5,549 nt of DNA from Noviherbaspirillum sp. (GCA_028292785.1 JAQGLQ010000125.1:1-5549), one strand, 5' to 3'; positions 1 to 5,549 are shown, counted from the stretch's first letter. The notes: generated by a model not told the origin, from the sequence alone. Numbers and translations: made by a program.

Positions 1-1
1 C

Positions 2-1597
2 GGGAGGCCGAAGAAGCGCCTGGACACGCTCGGCAAGGTCGACGGCTCGCAAGTCTTCAGCATGGACCTGAAGCTGCCCGGCATGCTCAACGCCGCGGTC
101 AAGGACGGCCCGGTCTTCGGCGGCAAGGTCAAACGCTTCGACGCCACGGCCGTCAGTGGCCGGCCCGGCGTGAAGAAGGTGGTGCAGGTCGGCGACAGCG
201 CCGTCGCCGTGGTCGCCGACACCTGGTGGCGGGCGAAAACCGCGCTCGACGCATTGCCCATCGAATGGGACAACGGACCGAATGCCAAGGCCTCGAGCGC
301 TTCGGTGGCGGAGTTCCTGAAAGCCGGATTGGACGCGAACAATGCGGTGGTCGGGAACACGAACGGCGATGCGCGCGCGGCGCTCGCTTCCGCGACGCGC
401 AAGATCGAAGCGGTGTACTCGTATCCGCACCAGAACCACGCCACGATGGAAACCATGAATGCGACGGCAAGATGGACGCCGGAGCGCTGCGAAGTATGGA
501 CGCCGACGCAGAACGGCGAGGCCGCATTCGCGGCAACCACGGAAGCTTCGGGCTTGCCGGCCTCGAAGTGCGAGGTGTACAAGCTGCATCTCGGCGGCGG
601 ATTCGGCCGCCGCGGCGCCGTGCACGACTGGGTGCGCCAGGTGGTGGAAATCGCCAAGCAGATGCCCGGCACGCCGATCAAGCTGATCTGGTCGCGCGAA
701 GAGGACATGCTGCATGGCCGCTTCCATCCGCTGACGCAGTGCAAGCTCACCGCCGGACTGGATGACAAAGGCAACATCAACGCCCTGCACATGCGCATTT
801 CCGGCCAGTCGATCCTGGCTGGCGTCGCGCCGCAAAACATCAAGGATGGCAAGGACCCGGGCGTATTCCAGGGCCTCAACGCGCCGGGGCCGGAAGCCTC
901 GATCGGCTACGGCTTTCCGCATCTGCTGATCGATCACGCGATGCGCAATCCGCCCGTGCCGCCGGGCTACTGGCGCGGCGTGAATCTGAATCAGAACACT
1001 ATCTATCTCGAGTGCTTCCTCGACGAAGTGGCGTTCGCCACCAAGCAGGACCCGCTCGAAATGCGGCGCAAGCTGATGGCCAGCCATCCCAGGCATCTGG
1101 CGGTGCTGAACGCGGCCGCCGAACGCGCCGGATGGGGCAAGCCCCTGCCCAAGGGCGTCTACCGCGGCATCGCGCAGACCATGGGCTTCGGCAGCTACGT
1201 CGCCGCGGTGGCCGAGGTGTCGGTTGCGGACGACGGCAAGCTGACGGTTCATCGCATCGTCGCGGCTACCGATCCGGGCCATGCCGTCAATCCGCAACAG
1301 ATCGAGGCCCAGGTCGAAGGCTCGTTCGTCTACGGGCTGTCGGCCGCGCTTTATGGCGAATGCACGCTCAAGGATGGCCGCATGGAGCAGGAGAACTTCA
1401 ACACCTACCAGGTGCTGAAGATGGACGAAATGCCGAAAGTGGAAACGGTGGTCGTGCCGTCCGGCGGCTTCTGGGGCGGCGTGGGCGAACCGACCATCGC
1501 CGTCGCCGCACCTGCGGTGCTGAACGCGGTCTTCGCCGCCACCGGCAAGCGCATCCGCGATCTGCCGCTGAAAAATCACAGCCTGAAGAAGGCTTGA
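2..1597 (+). CDS. Molybdenum hydroxylase large subunit, IorB-like (5' partial)
   Basis: This is the molybdopterin-cytosine-dinucleotide-binding subunit of a xanthine dehydrogenase/aldehyde oxidase family enzyme, closest in style to the isoquinoline 1-oxidoreductase beta subunit. Such enzymes hydroxylate an aldehyde or N-heterocycle with water and normally pass electrons through a small 2Fe-2S subunit to a cytochrome c. The frame is open to the window edge, and 20 codons precede the first internal ATG at 62. They include RLDTLGKVDGSQVFS, the usual start of the middle domain, so the ATG at 62 is not the true start and roughly 200 N-terminal residues are missing. Visible marks are LGGGFGRR (590-613, cofactor loop), PGYWRGVNLNQN (962-997) and GGVGEPTIAVAAPA, whose Glu codon at 1487-1489 is the expected catalytic base. 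The substrate cannot be told. SoxX begins 13 bases after the stop. Family confidence is high; the specific reaction is unknown. Confidence 0.9.
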   Translation, partial: GRPKKRLDTLGKVDGSQVFSMDLKLPGMLNAAVKDGPVFGGKVKRFDATAVSGRPGVKKVVQVGDSAVAVVADTWWRAKTALDALPIEWDNGPNAKASSASVAEFLKAGLDANNAVVGNTNGDARAALASATRKIEAVYSYPHQNHATMETMNATARWTPERCEVWTPTQNGEAAFAATTEASGLPASKCEVYKLHLGGGFGRRGAVHDWVRQVVEIAKQMPGTPIKLIWSREEDMLHGRFHPLTQCKLTAGLDDKGNINALHMRISGQSILAGVAPQNIKDGKDPGVFQGLNAPGPEASIGYGFPHLLIDHAMRNPPVPPGYWRGVNLNQNTIYLECFLDEVAFATKQDPLEMRRKLMASHPRHLAVLNAAAERAGWGKPLPKGVYRGIAQTMGFGSYVAAVAEVSVADDGKLTVHRIVAATDPGHAVNPQQIEAQVEGSFVYGLSAALYGECTLKDGRMEQENFNTYQVLKMDEMPKVETVVVPSGGFWGGVGEPTIAVAAPAVLNAVFAATGKRIRDLPLKNHSLKKA

Positions 1598-1610
1598 TGG
1601 CGGGACGGTC

Positions 1611-2075
1611 TTGAATCGCGCGGCGATGCGTTCAACCACGGCTTGCATCGCCGCCGGCCTGCTGCTGTTCGGCGCTGCGCATGGTCCGGTGAACGCGCAA
1701 CTGGTTCCGTACAAGATCGTCGGCGACGCCATTCCCGAGCCCCTGGCGGCACCGGGCGATGCCGCTCGCGGCCGCGCCATCGTCGCCAACCGGCAGGTCG
1801 GGCTGTGCCTGCTGTGCCATTCCGGGCCCGTGCCGGAAGAGCGTTTTCAGGGCGATCTCGCGCCAAATCTGTCGGGTGCGGGGGCGCGCTGGTCGGAAGG
1901 CCAGCTGCGCCTGCGCATGGTCGATGCGAGCCGGTTCAACCCGGCAACCATCATGCCGTCGTATTACCGGATCGAGGGCTTGACTCGTGTCAATAACGCT
2001 CTGCGCTCGCAACCGATACTGACGGCTCAACAAATCGAAGATGTGGTGGCCTACCTGCGCACCCTTCGCAACTGA
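1611..2075 (+). CDS. soxX: SoxX, monoheme cytochrome c of the SoxXA complex
   Basis: SoxX is the small periplasmic subunit of the SoxXA c-type cytochrome, which oxidatively couples a reduced sulfur compound to the SoxY carrier cysteine. With the TTG start at 1611 the protein has 154 residues. It has a Sec signal peptide (about 1-29, likely cleaved at VNA-Q), one heme site CLLCH (Cys66, Cys69, His70) and the distal Met115 in PATIMPSYY. The stretch GLTRVNNALRSQPILTAQQ and the ending VEDVVAYL-like helix (IEDVVAYLRTL) are typical of SoxX. The TTG has a weak GGGA at 1602-1605. An in-frame ATG at 1626 would give a normal but shorter signal peptide and has no visible Shine-Dalgarno, so the start is uncertain by five codons. 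The gene follows the molybdenum hydroxylase by 13 bases and precedes soxY by 16, which suggests cotranscription. Confidence 0.93.
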   Translation: MNRAAMRSTTACIAAGLLLFGAAHGPVNAQLVPYKIVGDAIPEPLAAPGDAARGRAIVANRQVGLCLLCHSGPVPEERFQGDLAPNLSGAGARWSEGQLRLRMVDASRFNPATIMPSYYRIEGLTRVNNALRSQPILTAQQIEDVVAYLRTLRN

Positions 2076-2091
2076 CGCATACCGCATTCAC

Positions 2092-2574
2092 ATGACTTCC
2101 GCTTCTTCTCCGCCCTCCGCCGTCGATTCCACCCGCCGCAAGCTGCTGGCTGCCGGCGCGAGCCTGGGCGCCATGGTCATGGTGCGTCCTGTATTCGCCG
2201 CGCCGGATGAACTCGCCGCCGCGATCGACGCCTATACCGGCGGCGCGAAGGTCAACAGCGGCCGGGTCGATTTCGACATCGCCAAACTGGTCGATAACGG
2301 CAACACGGTCCCGGTCACGGTGACGGTCGACAGTCCGATGCTGGCGGCCAATCACGTAAGCGCCATCGCAATATTCAATGAACGCAATCCGCAACGCGAC
2401 GTTGCCAGATTCACGCTCGGCCCGCGCGCCGGGAAGGCGAGCGTGTCGACCCGCATCAGGCTCGCGACGTCGCAGAAGCTGGTGGCCATTGCGAAGCTCA
2501 GCGATGGTACCTACTGGTCGCAGACCGTCAACGTGGTAGTCACGCTTGCATCCTGCATCGAAGGAGAATCCTGA
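2092..2574 (+). CDS. soxY: SoxY-like sulfur carrier with variant ASCIE C-terminal arm
   Basis: SoxY is the periplasmic protein that carries sulfur intermediates on a cysteine in a flexible C-terminal arm, as a heterodimer with SoxZ. The 160-residue product starts with a twin-arginine leader (STRRKLLAAGASLG, Arg15-Arg16, probable cleavage near VFAA-PDE at residues 36-38), followed by the beta-rich SoxY domain. The arm ends VTLASCIEGES, with Cys155 where the canonical VxxGGCGG cysteine lies, but the flanking glycines are gone and five residues follow. This matches the recognised SoxY-related group with an AACIE arm rather than true GGCGG SoxY. I recall that group from curated family names and have not checked it here. 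The start at 2092 is chosen because it gives a normal Tat leader. An in-frame ATG at 2041 would overlap soxX and add 17 odd residues. No Shine-Dalgarno is evident before 2092, so translation may be coupled to soxX. Whether it works in thiosulfate oxidation is uncertain. Confidence 0.9.
   Translation: MTSASSPPSAVDSTRRKLLAAGASLGAMVMVRPVFAAPDELAAAIDAYTGGAKVNSGRVDFDIAKLVDNGNTVPVTVTVDSPMLAANHVSAIAIFNERNPQRDVARFTLGPRAGKASVSTRIRLATSQKLVAIAKLSDGTYWSQTVNVVVTLASCIEGES
2561..2566 (+). promoter_or_regulatory. Ribosome binding site of soxZ inside the soxY arm codons
   Basis: AAGGAG is the only good Shine-Dalgarno match near the soxZ start and lies 12 bases before ATG 2579, slightly long spacing. It favours 2579 over the in-frame ATG at 2546, which lies upstream of it and would overlap soxY. 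The site is formed by the Glu157-Gly158-Glu159 codons of the soxY C-terminal arm. Confidence 0.6.
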
Positions 2575-2578
2575 CATC

Positions 2579-2902
2579 ATGGCTCGCGCAATAATCAATG
2601 TTCCGGCCACCGCCAAACGCGGCGAGGTCATCGAGATCCGTACGCTCATCGGCCATCCGATGGAAACCGGGTACCGGCCCGGCTCGGACGGACAGATCAT
2701 GGCGCGCGACATCATCCAGCGCTTTACCTGCCGCTACAACGGCGAAGTGATCTTCGCTGCGGAACTCTTTCCCGCGATCGCCGCCAATCCCTATATCGCG
2801 TTCCATACCACCGCGACTGACAGCGGCGCGCTGACATTTACATGGGAAGGCGACCGCGGCTTCGCCCAGACCGAGACCGCAACCATCCAGGTCACCGGTT
2901 GA
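2579..2902 (+). CDS. soxZ: SoxZ, sulfur-carrier partner subunit of SoxYZ
   Basis: SoxZ is the partner of SoxY in the periplasmic SoxYZ carrier and presents the SoxY arm to its enzymes. The 107-residue product has the usual SoxZ length and landmarks: GEVIEIRTLIGHPMETGYR near residues 15-33, RDIIQRFTCRYNGE near 43-56, FPAIAANPYIAF near 62-73 and a final TFTWEGDRG segment. It has no signal peptide, as expected, because SoxZ is known to be exported by riding with the Tat-targeted SoxY. The start at 2579 is preferred because it follows the AAGGAG at 2561-2566 and gives the conserved N-terminus. It begins 4 bases after the soxY stop and ends 4 bases before soxA, so it is almost certainly in the same transcript. 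The sequence looks conventional and shows no compensation for the altered SoxY arm that I can see. Confidence 0.95.
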   Translation: MARAIINVPATAKRGEVIEIRTLIGHPMETGYRPGSDGQIMARDIIQRFTCRYNGEVIFAAELFPAIAANPYIAFHTTATDSGALTFTWEGDRGFAQTETATIQVTG

Positions 2903-2906
2903 GCGC

Positions 2907-3695
2907 ATGACCTTGGGACGTCTTGCACGATTCGTTTTCCTGGCGCTCATCGTCGGCGCCGGCGTACCGGGCAGCGTGACCAGCGCCGAAGCCGACTGGC
3001 GCCGCCCGGGGTCGGATTTCATGGGCGCTTCGACGCAGGCCATGCAGCGCGACGACATGCTCAACCCGGCGATGCTGTGGACGATGGATGGTGAAGCGTT
3101 ATGGCACCGCCCGGCCGGCAAATCCGAAAAATCCTGCGCAAGCTGTCATGGCGATGCGAAAGCCAGCATGCGCGGTGTCGCGGCACGCTATCCCGCATTC
3201 GACATCCCGCAAAATCTTCCTCTCAATCTCGGCGGGCGCATCAACCAGTGCCGCGTACGAAACCAGCAGGCAGCACCGTTTCGCGCGGAGACCAAAGAAC
3301 TGCTGAGCCTTGAGAGTCATGTCGCCTTGCAGTCGCGCGGCATGCCGACCGCGCCGCCCGATGACGACAGGATGAAAGCCGTGCAACAGCGCGGCATGCA
3401 GTTGTTCACCCAGCGCATGGGCCAGCTCAACCTCTCGTGCGCGCAATGCCATGACGACAATTGGGGCAAGCGGCTCGGCGGCAGCGTGATTCCGCAGGCG
3501 CACCCGGGCGGTTATCCGATCTACCGGCTTGAGTGGCAGGCGGTCGGATCGCTGCAGAGGCGCTTGCGCAATTGCATGACCGGCGTGCGCGCGGACCCGT
3601 ATGCCTACGATGCGCAAGAAATGGTCGAGCTCGAAGCTTATCTGGCGGCGCGCGCCAAGGGCATGCCGCTCGAGGCCCCCGGCGTGCGGCCGTGA
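2907..3695 (+). CDS. soxA: SoxA, diheme cytochrome c of the SoxXA complex
   Basis: SoxA is the catalytic subunit of SoxXA (L-cysteine S-thiosulfotransferase), joining the sulfur substrate to the SoxY cysteine in the periplasm. The 262-residue product has a Sec signal peptide (about 1-27, VTSA-EAD) and two cytochrome domains. Heme 1 is bound by CASCH (Cys77, Cys80, His81) with Cys115 in INQCRVRNQQ as the likely distal ligand. Heme 2 is bound by CAQCH (Cys178, Cys181, His182) with Cys223 in RLRNCMTGVRADP, the active-site cysteine that occurs as a persulfide in characterised SoxA proteins. All key residues are present, so this is the diheme type and looks active. The gene begins 4 bases after soxZ with no strong Shine-Dalgarno, which suggests translational coupling. 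The start at 2907 gives a good leader. Confidence 0.95.
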   Translation: MTLGRLARFVFLALIVGAGVPGSVTSAEADWRRPGSDFMGASTQAMQRDDMLNPAMLWTMDGEALWHRPAGKSEKSCASCHGDAKASMRGVAARYPAFDIPQNLPLNLGGRINQCRVRNQQAAPFRAETKELLSLESHVALQSRGMPTAPPDDDRMKAVQQRGMQLFTQRMGQLNLSCAQCHDDNWGKRLGGSVIPQAHPGGYPIYRLEWQAVGSLQRRLRNCMTGVRADPYAYDAQEMVELEAYLAARAKGMPLEAPGVRP

Positions 3696-3712
3696 GAAAC
3701 AGGACCGATAAC

Positions 3713-3717
3713 AGGAG
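3713..3717 (+). promoter_or_regulatory. Ribosome binding site of the monoheme cytochrome gene
   Basis: AGGAG lies 10 bases before ATG 3728 and fixes that start against the upstream in-frame ATG at 3533, which is buried inside soxA. The 32-base gap holds two copies of AACAGGA (3698-3704 and 3710-3716). Only the second is well placed for initiation. Confidence 0.6.
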
Positions 3718-3727
3718 TAACAACCTC

Positions 3728-4042
3728 ATGCGCTTGAACTTCCCGCTTTTTCTTTGCGCGCTGGCCGCGCACCTCGTGCCGCATTCCGCCCTTGCCGCGG
3801 ACGCGGGGCTGGACGGACAACGGCTATATGCCACCTGCGCCAATTGTCACGGAACGAATGGCGTCTCCGCCGGCGGCCCATTGCCGACACTCGCCGGACA
3901 GCCGAAGGAGGCGCTCGTGGAAAGCTTGAAAGCATTCAGGGCCGGCACCCGGCCGGCGACCATCATGCATCAGATCGCGAAGGGCTATACCGATGAACAG
4001 ATCGAGACGATAGCGGCCTATCTCGCCGAACAGAAAAAATAG
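3728..4042 (+). CDS. Monoheme cytochrome c, FccA/SoxE-like sulfide dehydrogenase subunit
   Basis: This small periplasmic class I cytochrome c probably accepts electrons from the flavoprotein encoded next to it. The 104-residue product has a Sec signal peptide (about 1-23, cleavage near ALA-ADAG) and a mature part of about 80 residues. It has one heme site CANCHGTNG (Cys37, Cys40, His41), then PLPTLAGQ and RPATIMHQIAKGYTDEQI. Met80 is the likely sixth ligand, and the C-terminal helix IAAYLAEQ is typical. The pattern fits the cytochrome subunit of flavocytochrome c sulfide dehydrogenase in its single-heme form. SoxE of Paracoccus is diheme, so soxE is not applied here. The stop is 9 bases before the flavoprotein start, strengthening the pairing. 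A generic cytochrome c551/c553 is the alternative. Export is by Sec whereas its partner uses Tat. Confidence 0.85.
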   Translation: MRLNFPLFLCALAAHLVPHSALAADAGLDGQRLYATCANCHGTNGVSAGGPLPTLAGQPKEALVESLKAFRAGTRPATIMHQIAKGYTDEQIETIAAYLAEQKK

Positions 4043-4047
4043 GGAGA
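4041..4047 (+). promoter_or_regulatory. Ribosome binding site of the flavoprotein gene overlapping the preceding stop
   Basis: AGGGAGA starts within the TAG stop of the cytochrome gene (4040-4042) and lies 4 bases before ATG 4052, as measured from its last base. The overlap is consistent with translational coupling of the two subunits. Confidence 0.55.
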
Positions 4048-4051
4048 GCGC

Positions 4052-5320
4052 ATGAAACGTCGTCAATTCATTCAAGCGGCGGGCGCCGCCCTCATATCAG
4101 GGGCGGCATCTGCGCAGACACCGAAATCCGCGCGAGCCAAAGTCGTGGTCATCGGCGGCGGCTACGGCGGCGCCACCGCGGCCAAATACATCAGGATGTG
4201 GAGTGGACATGCAATCGACGTCACGCTGATTGAACCGGAAGCAAGCTTCATCTCCTGCCCGCTATCGAATCTCGTGCTTGGCGGCTCGAAGCAGATGGCG
4301 GACATCACGCTGAGCTACGACAATCTCGCGCGCCGTCATGGCGTTACCGTGGTGCGCGACATGGCGCAGAGCATCGATGCGGACAAACGCCTCGTCAAAC
4401 TCGCCGGCGGCAAGGAGATGCCTTATGACCGGTTGATTGTCTCGCCGGGCATCGACTTCATCTGGGATGCGCTGCCCGGCATGAAGCAGGGTGATGCGCA
4501 GACCAAGGTGCTGCATGCATGGAAGGCCGGGCCCCAGACCATCGCCTTGCGCAAGCAGCTCGAAGCGATGGCCGACGGCGGCGCTTACGTGATCTCGGTT
4601 CCGCAAGCACCCTACCGCTGCCCTCCGGGTCCCTATGAGCGCGCCTGCCAGATCGCCCACTATTTCAGCCTGGTCAAACCGAAGTCCAAGGTCATTCTGC
4701 TGGATGGGAATGACGACGTGACATCAAAGGGTCCGCTCTTCAAGAATATATGGGCGGACCGCTACAAGGGCATCATCGAATATCGTCCGCAGTTCAAGGC
4801 GGTTGACGTCGACGCCGCTACCAGGACCGTGATATCGGAACTCGGCGACAAGGTACAGGCCGACGTGCTCAATGTCATTCCGCCGCATCGCGCCGGACTC
4901 ATCGCTGCGCAAACCGGCCTTGCGAATTCCAACAAGCGCTGGTGCGAAGTCGACTTTCTGACCTTCGAATCGACACAGGCGAAAAGCATCCATGTCCTGG
5001 GCGATGCAATTCAGACAGCGCCGTTGATGCCGAAATCGGCCCACATGGCAAACCAGCACGCAAAAGCGTGCGCGGCGGCGGTTGTCGATTTGCTCAACGA
5101 CAGACCGCCGAATCCGCAGCCGATGCTAACCAATACCTGCTATAGCTTCGTCTCCGACAAGGAAGTGATTCACGTCGCATCCGTCCATCGCTACGAAGCG
5201 GACAAGAAAACGCTCATCGTTGTCCCCGGATCCGGCGGCGTCTCCATCGGCGCCACTACACTCGAGGGCGAGTACGCGTTGGGCTGGGCACGGAATATCT
5301 GGGCCGATTCGCTGATGTAA
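4052..5320 (+). CDS. fccB: FccB/SoxF-type sulfide dehydrogenase flavoprotein
   Basis: This is the FAD subunit of a flavocytochrome c sulfide dehydrogenase, oxidising sulfide (or sulfane sulfur released from a carrier) in the periplasm and reducing cytochrome c. The 422-residue product is of normal family length. It has a twin-arginine leader (MKRRQFIQAAGAALISG, cleavage near ASA-QTP), a Rossmann FAD motif VVVIGGGYGGATAA (31-44), a second flavin contact IHVLGDAI (313-320) and a C-terminal FCSD-type domain to residue 422. Cys190 in APYRCPPGPYER and Cys363 in TNTCYSF correspond to the redox disulfide pair of characterised FccB. Cys69 in FISCPLSN lies in a conserved loop. The related SoxF has been reported to reactivate the Sox system in Paracoccus. 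The start has a good Shine-Dalgarno at 4041-4047. No gene follows in the window, so it ends the visible operon. Quinone-linked SQR is less likely given the Tat leader and the cytochrome partner. Confidence 0.92.
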   Translation: MKRRQFIQAAGAALISGAASAQTPKSARAKVVVIGGGYGGATAAKYIRMWSGHAIDVTLIEPEASFISCPLSNLVLGGSKQMADITLSYDNLARRHGVTVVRDMAQSIDADKRLVKLAGGKEMPYDRLIVSPGIDFIWDALPGMKQGDAQTKVLHAWKAGPQTIALRKQLEAMADGGAYVISVPQAPYRCPPGPYERACQIAHYFSLVKPKSKVILLDGNDDVTSKGPLFKNIWADRYKGIIEYRPQFKAVDVDAATRTVISELGDKVQADVLNVIPPHRAGLIAAQTGLANSNKRWCEVDFLTFESTQAKSIHVLGDAIQTAPLMPKSAHMANQHAKACAAAVVDLLNDRPPNPQPMLTNTCYSFVSDKEVIHVASVHRYEADKKTLIVVPGSGGVSIGATTLEGEYALGWARNIWADSLM

Positions 5321-5373
5321 GCGCCGGTCCGGCCTTGCGATCTGCCCGGTTCCTCCCGTCATCTTCTGTTCTC

Positions 5374-5400
5374 GAACGGCTTCCTGCCGTTCTCCCTCTT
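5374..5400 (+). terminator. Candidate intrinsic terminator after the operon
   Basis: A perfect 7-bp stem, GAACGGC (5374-5380) and GCCGTTC (5386-5392), encloses the loop TTCCT and is followed by the pyrimidine tail TCCCTCTT. It lies 54 bases after the fccB stop. The tail is not a clean T-run, so termination may be partial or the hairpin may only protect the 3' end of the message. Confidence 0.5.
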
Positions 5401-5447
5401 CCGAATTGCCAGTCTTGCATGCCACCGGCATCGTCGTTGTTTACCTC

Positions 5448-5462
5448 CCGTGACTGTCACGG
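5448..5462. repeat. 15-bp near-perfect palindrome
   Basis: CCGTGAC-T-GTCACGG has 7-bp arms around a single T. The very short centre is more typical of a dimeric regulator site on DNA than of an RNA hairpin, but it could also fold as a 6-bp stem with a CTG loop. No regulator family is recognisable from it. Function is unknown. Confidence 0.45.
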
Positions 5463-5478
5463 CAATTAACGCCGTTTT
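5459..5478 (+). terminator. Weak candidate terminator hairpin with short T-run
   Basis: ACGGC (5459-5463) pairs with GCCGT (5471-5475) around AATTAAC, followed directly by a T-run that covers 5475-5478. The stem is only 5 bp and shares bases with the palindrome at 5448-5462, so the two structures cannot form together. It could be a second, back-up terminator for the operon. Confidence 0.3.
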
Positions 5479-5482
5479 ACGC

Positions 5483-5515
5483 CTTGCTCCTTGCAAGTAG
5501 TGATTGATTCACTAC
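5483..5515. repeat. Two adjoining inverted repeats
   Basis: CTTGC (5483-5487) pairs with GCAAG (5493-5497) around TCCTT. Immediately after, sharing base 5497, GTAGTGA (5497-5503) pairs perfectly with TCACTAC (5509-5515) around TTGAT. No T-run follows either, so they are not good terminators. The second may be an operator upstream of a gene beyond the window. This is a guess from symmetry alone. Confidence 0.4.
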
Positions 5516-5522
5516 GTAAATC

Positions 5523-5537
5523 ATTCTTTTCAAGAAT
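5523..5537. repeat. AT-rich inverted repeat at the window end
   Basis: ATTCTT (5523-5528) and AAGAAT (5532-5537) flank TTC in a stretch much richer in A and T than the genes. It could be an operator or part of a promoter region for the next locus. No convincing -35/-10 pair was seen on either strand. Confidence 0.35.
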
Positions 5538-5549
5538 ATTTATTGATTT

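Larger units (their letters stand above)
5321..5549. other. Non-coding tail after the operon
   Basis: No plausible gene occupies this stretch on either strand. Its first part keeps the high GC of the operon and holds the candidate terminator. From about 5500 it becomes strongly AT-rich and is packed with inverted repeats. This marks the end of the operon and probably the regulatory region of the next gene outside the window. Confidence 0.6.

Noticed and set aside
62..64. ATG as the start of the molybdenum hydroxylase
   Set aside because: Conserved family residues (RLDTLGKVDG) are encoded upstream in the same frame, so the gene is cut by the window edge and does not start here.
226..765. A 179-codon + strand frame inside the molybdenum hydroxylase gene
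   Set aside because: It overlaps a well-conserved family protein in another frame and its translation is arginine-rich low-complexity, typical of a shadow frame.
1990..2715. A 241-codon open frame on the - strand across soxX, soxY and soxZ
   Set aside because: It lies antisense to three recognisable sox genes, shows no recognisable domain and is explained by high-GC codon bias.
3698..3716. Direct repeat of AACAGGA in the soxA-cytochrome gap
   Set aside because: Two 7-base copies in a short purine-rich leader are expected by chance. Only the second is positioned as a ribosome binding site.
3533..3727. An N-terminal extension of the small cytochrome back to ATG 3533
   Set aside because: It would overlap the end of soxA and place 65 arginine-rich residues before a clean signal peptide. 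ATG 3728 has a proper Shine-Dalgarno.
5500..5549. A possible promoter in the AT-rich end
   Set aside because: TTGATT and TATTTA-like words occur, but no pair has suitable spacing on either strand, so a promoter call is not supported.
1..5549. CRISPR array, tRNA, rRNA, insertion sequence or prophage signal
   Set aside because: No regularly spaced repeats, cloverleaf-like structure, transposase or terminal inverted repeats of a mobile element were seen.

Overview
The window is high-GC, densely coding DNA with all genes on the + strand. It looks like a proteobacterial chromosome, most likely a betaproteobacterium of the Burkholderiales type. That placement rests on codon bias and on the general look of the Sox and flavocytochrome proteins, and an alphaproteobacterium cannot be excluded. 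Six genes sit head to tail over about 5.3 kb with gaps of 4 to 32 bases, so they very probably form a single operon that begins upstream of the window.

Layout: (1) 2-1597, the C-terminal three quarters or so of a molybdenum hydroxylase large subunit of the isoquinoline 1-oxidoreductase beta / aldehyde oxidase (IorB-like) family, cut by the window edge. (2) 1611-2075, the monoheme cytochrome SoxX. (3) 2092-2574, a SoxY-type carrier with a Tat signal whose C-terminal arm ends ASCIEGES instead of the canonical GGCGG. (4) 2579-2902, SoxZ. (5) 2907-3695, the diheme cytochrome SoxA with its active-site cysteine. (6) 3728-4042, a small monoheme cytochrome c of the FccA/SoxE type. (7) 4052-5320, an FccB/SoxF-type sulfide dehydrogenase flavoprotein with a Tat leader and the redox cysteine pair. 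(8) 5321-5549, a non-coding tail that becomes AT-rich and holds a run of inverted repeats, at least one of which is a plausible terminator.

As a system this is a periplasmic sulfur-oxidising module. SoxXA would attach a reduced sulfur species to the SoxYZ carrier cysteine, and the FccAB-like pair would oxidise sulfide or sulfane sulfur and pass electrons to cytochrome c. It is not the textbook thiosulfate-oxidising Sox system: no soxB (the sulfate-releasing hydrolase) or soxCD lies in the block, the SoxY arm is of the variant kind, and a molybdenum hydroxylase is joined to the front. The most interesting reading, which is inference, is a specialised Sox-like pathway that may work with the molybdenum enzyme on an organic or otherwise non-thiosulfate substrate. 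Alternatively, the molybdenum enzyme may simply share the electron-accepting cytochromes or be a chance neighbour.
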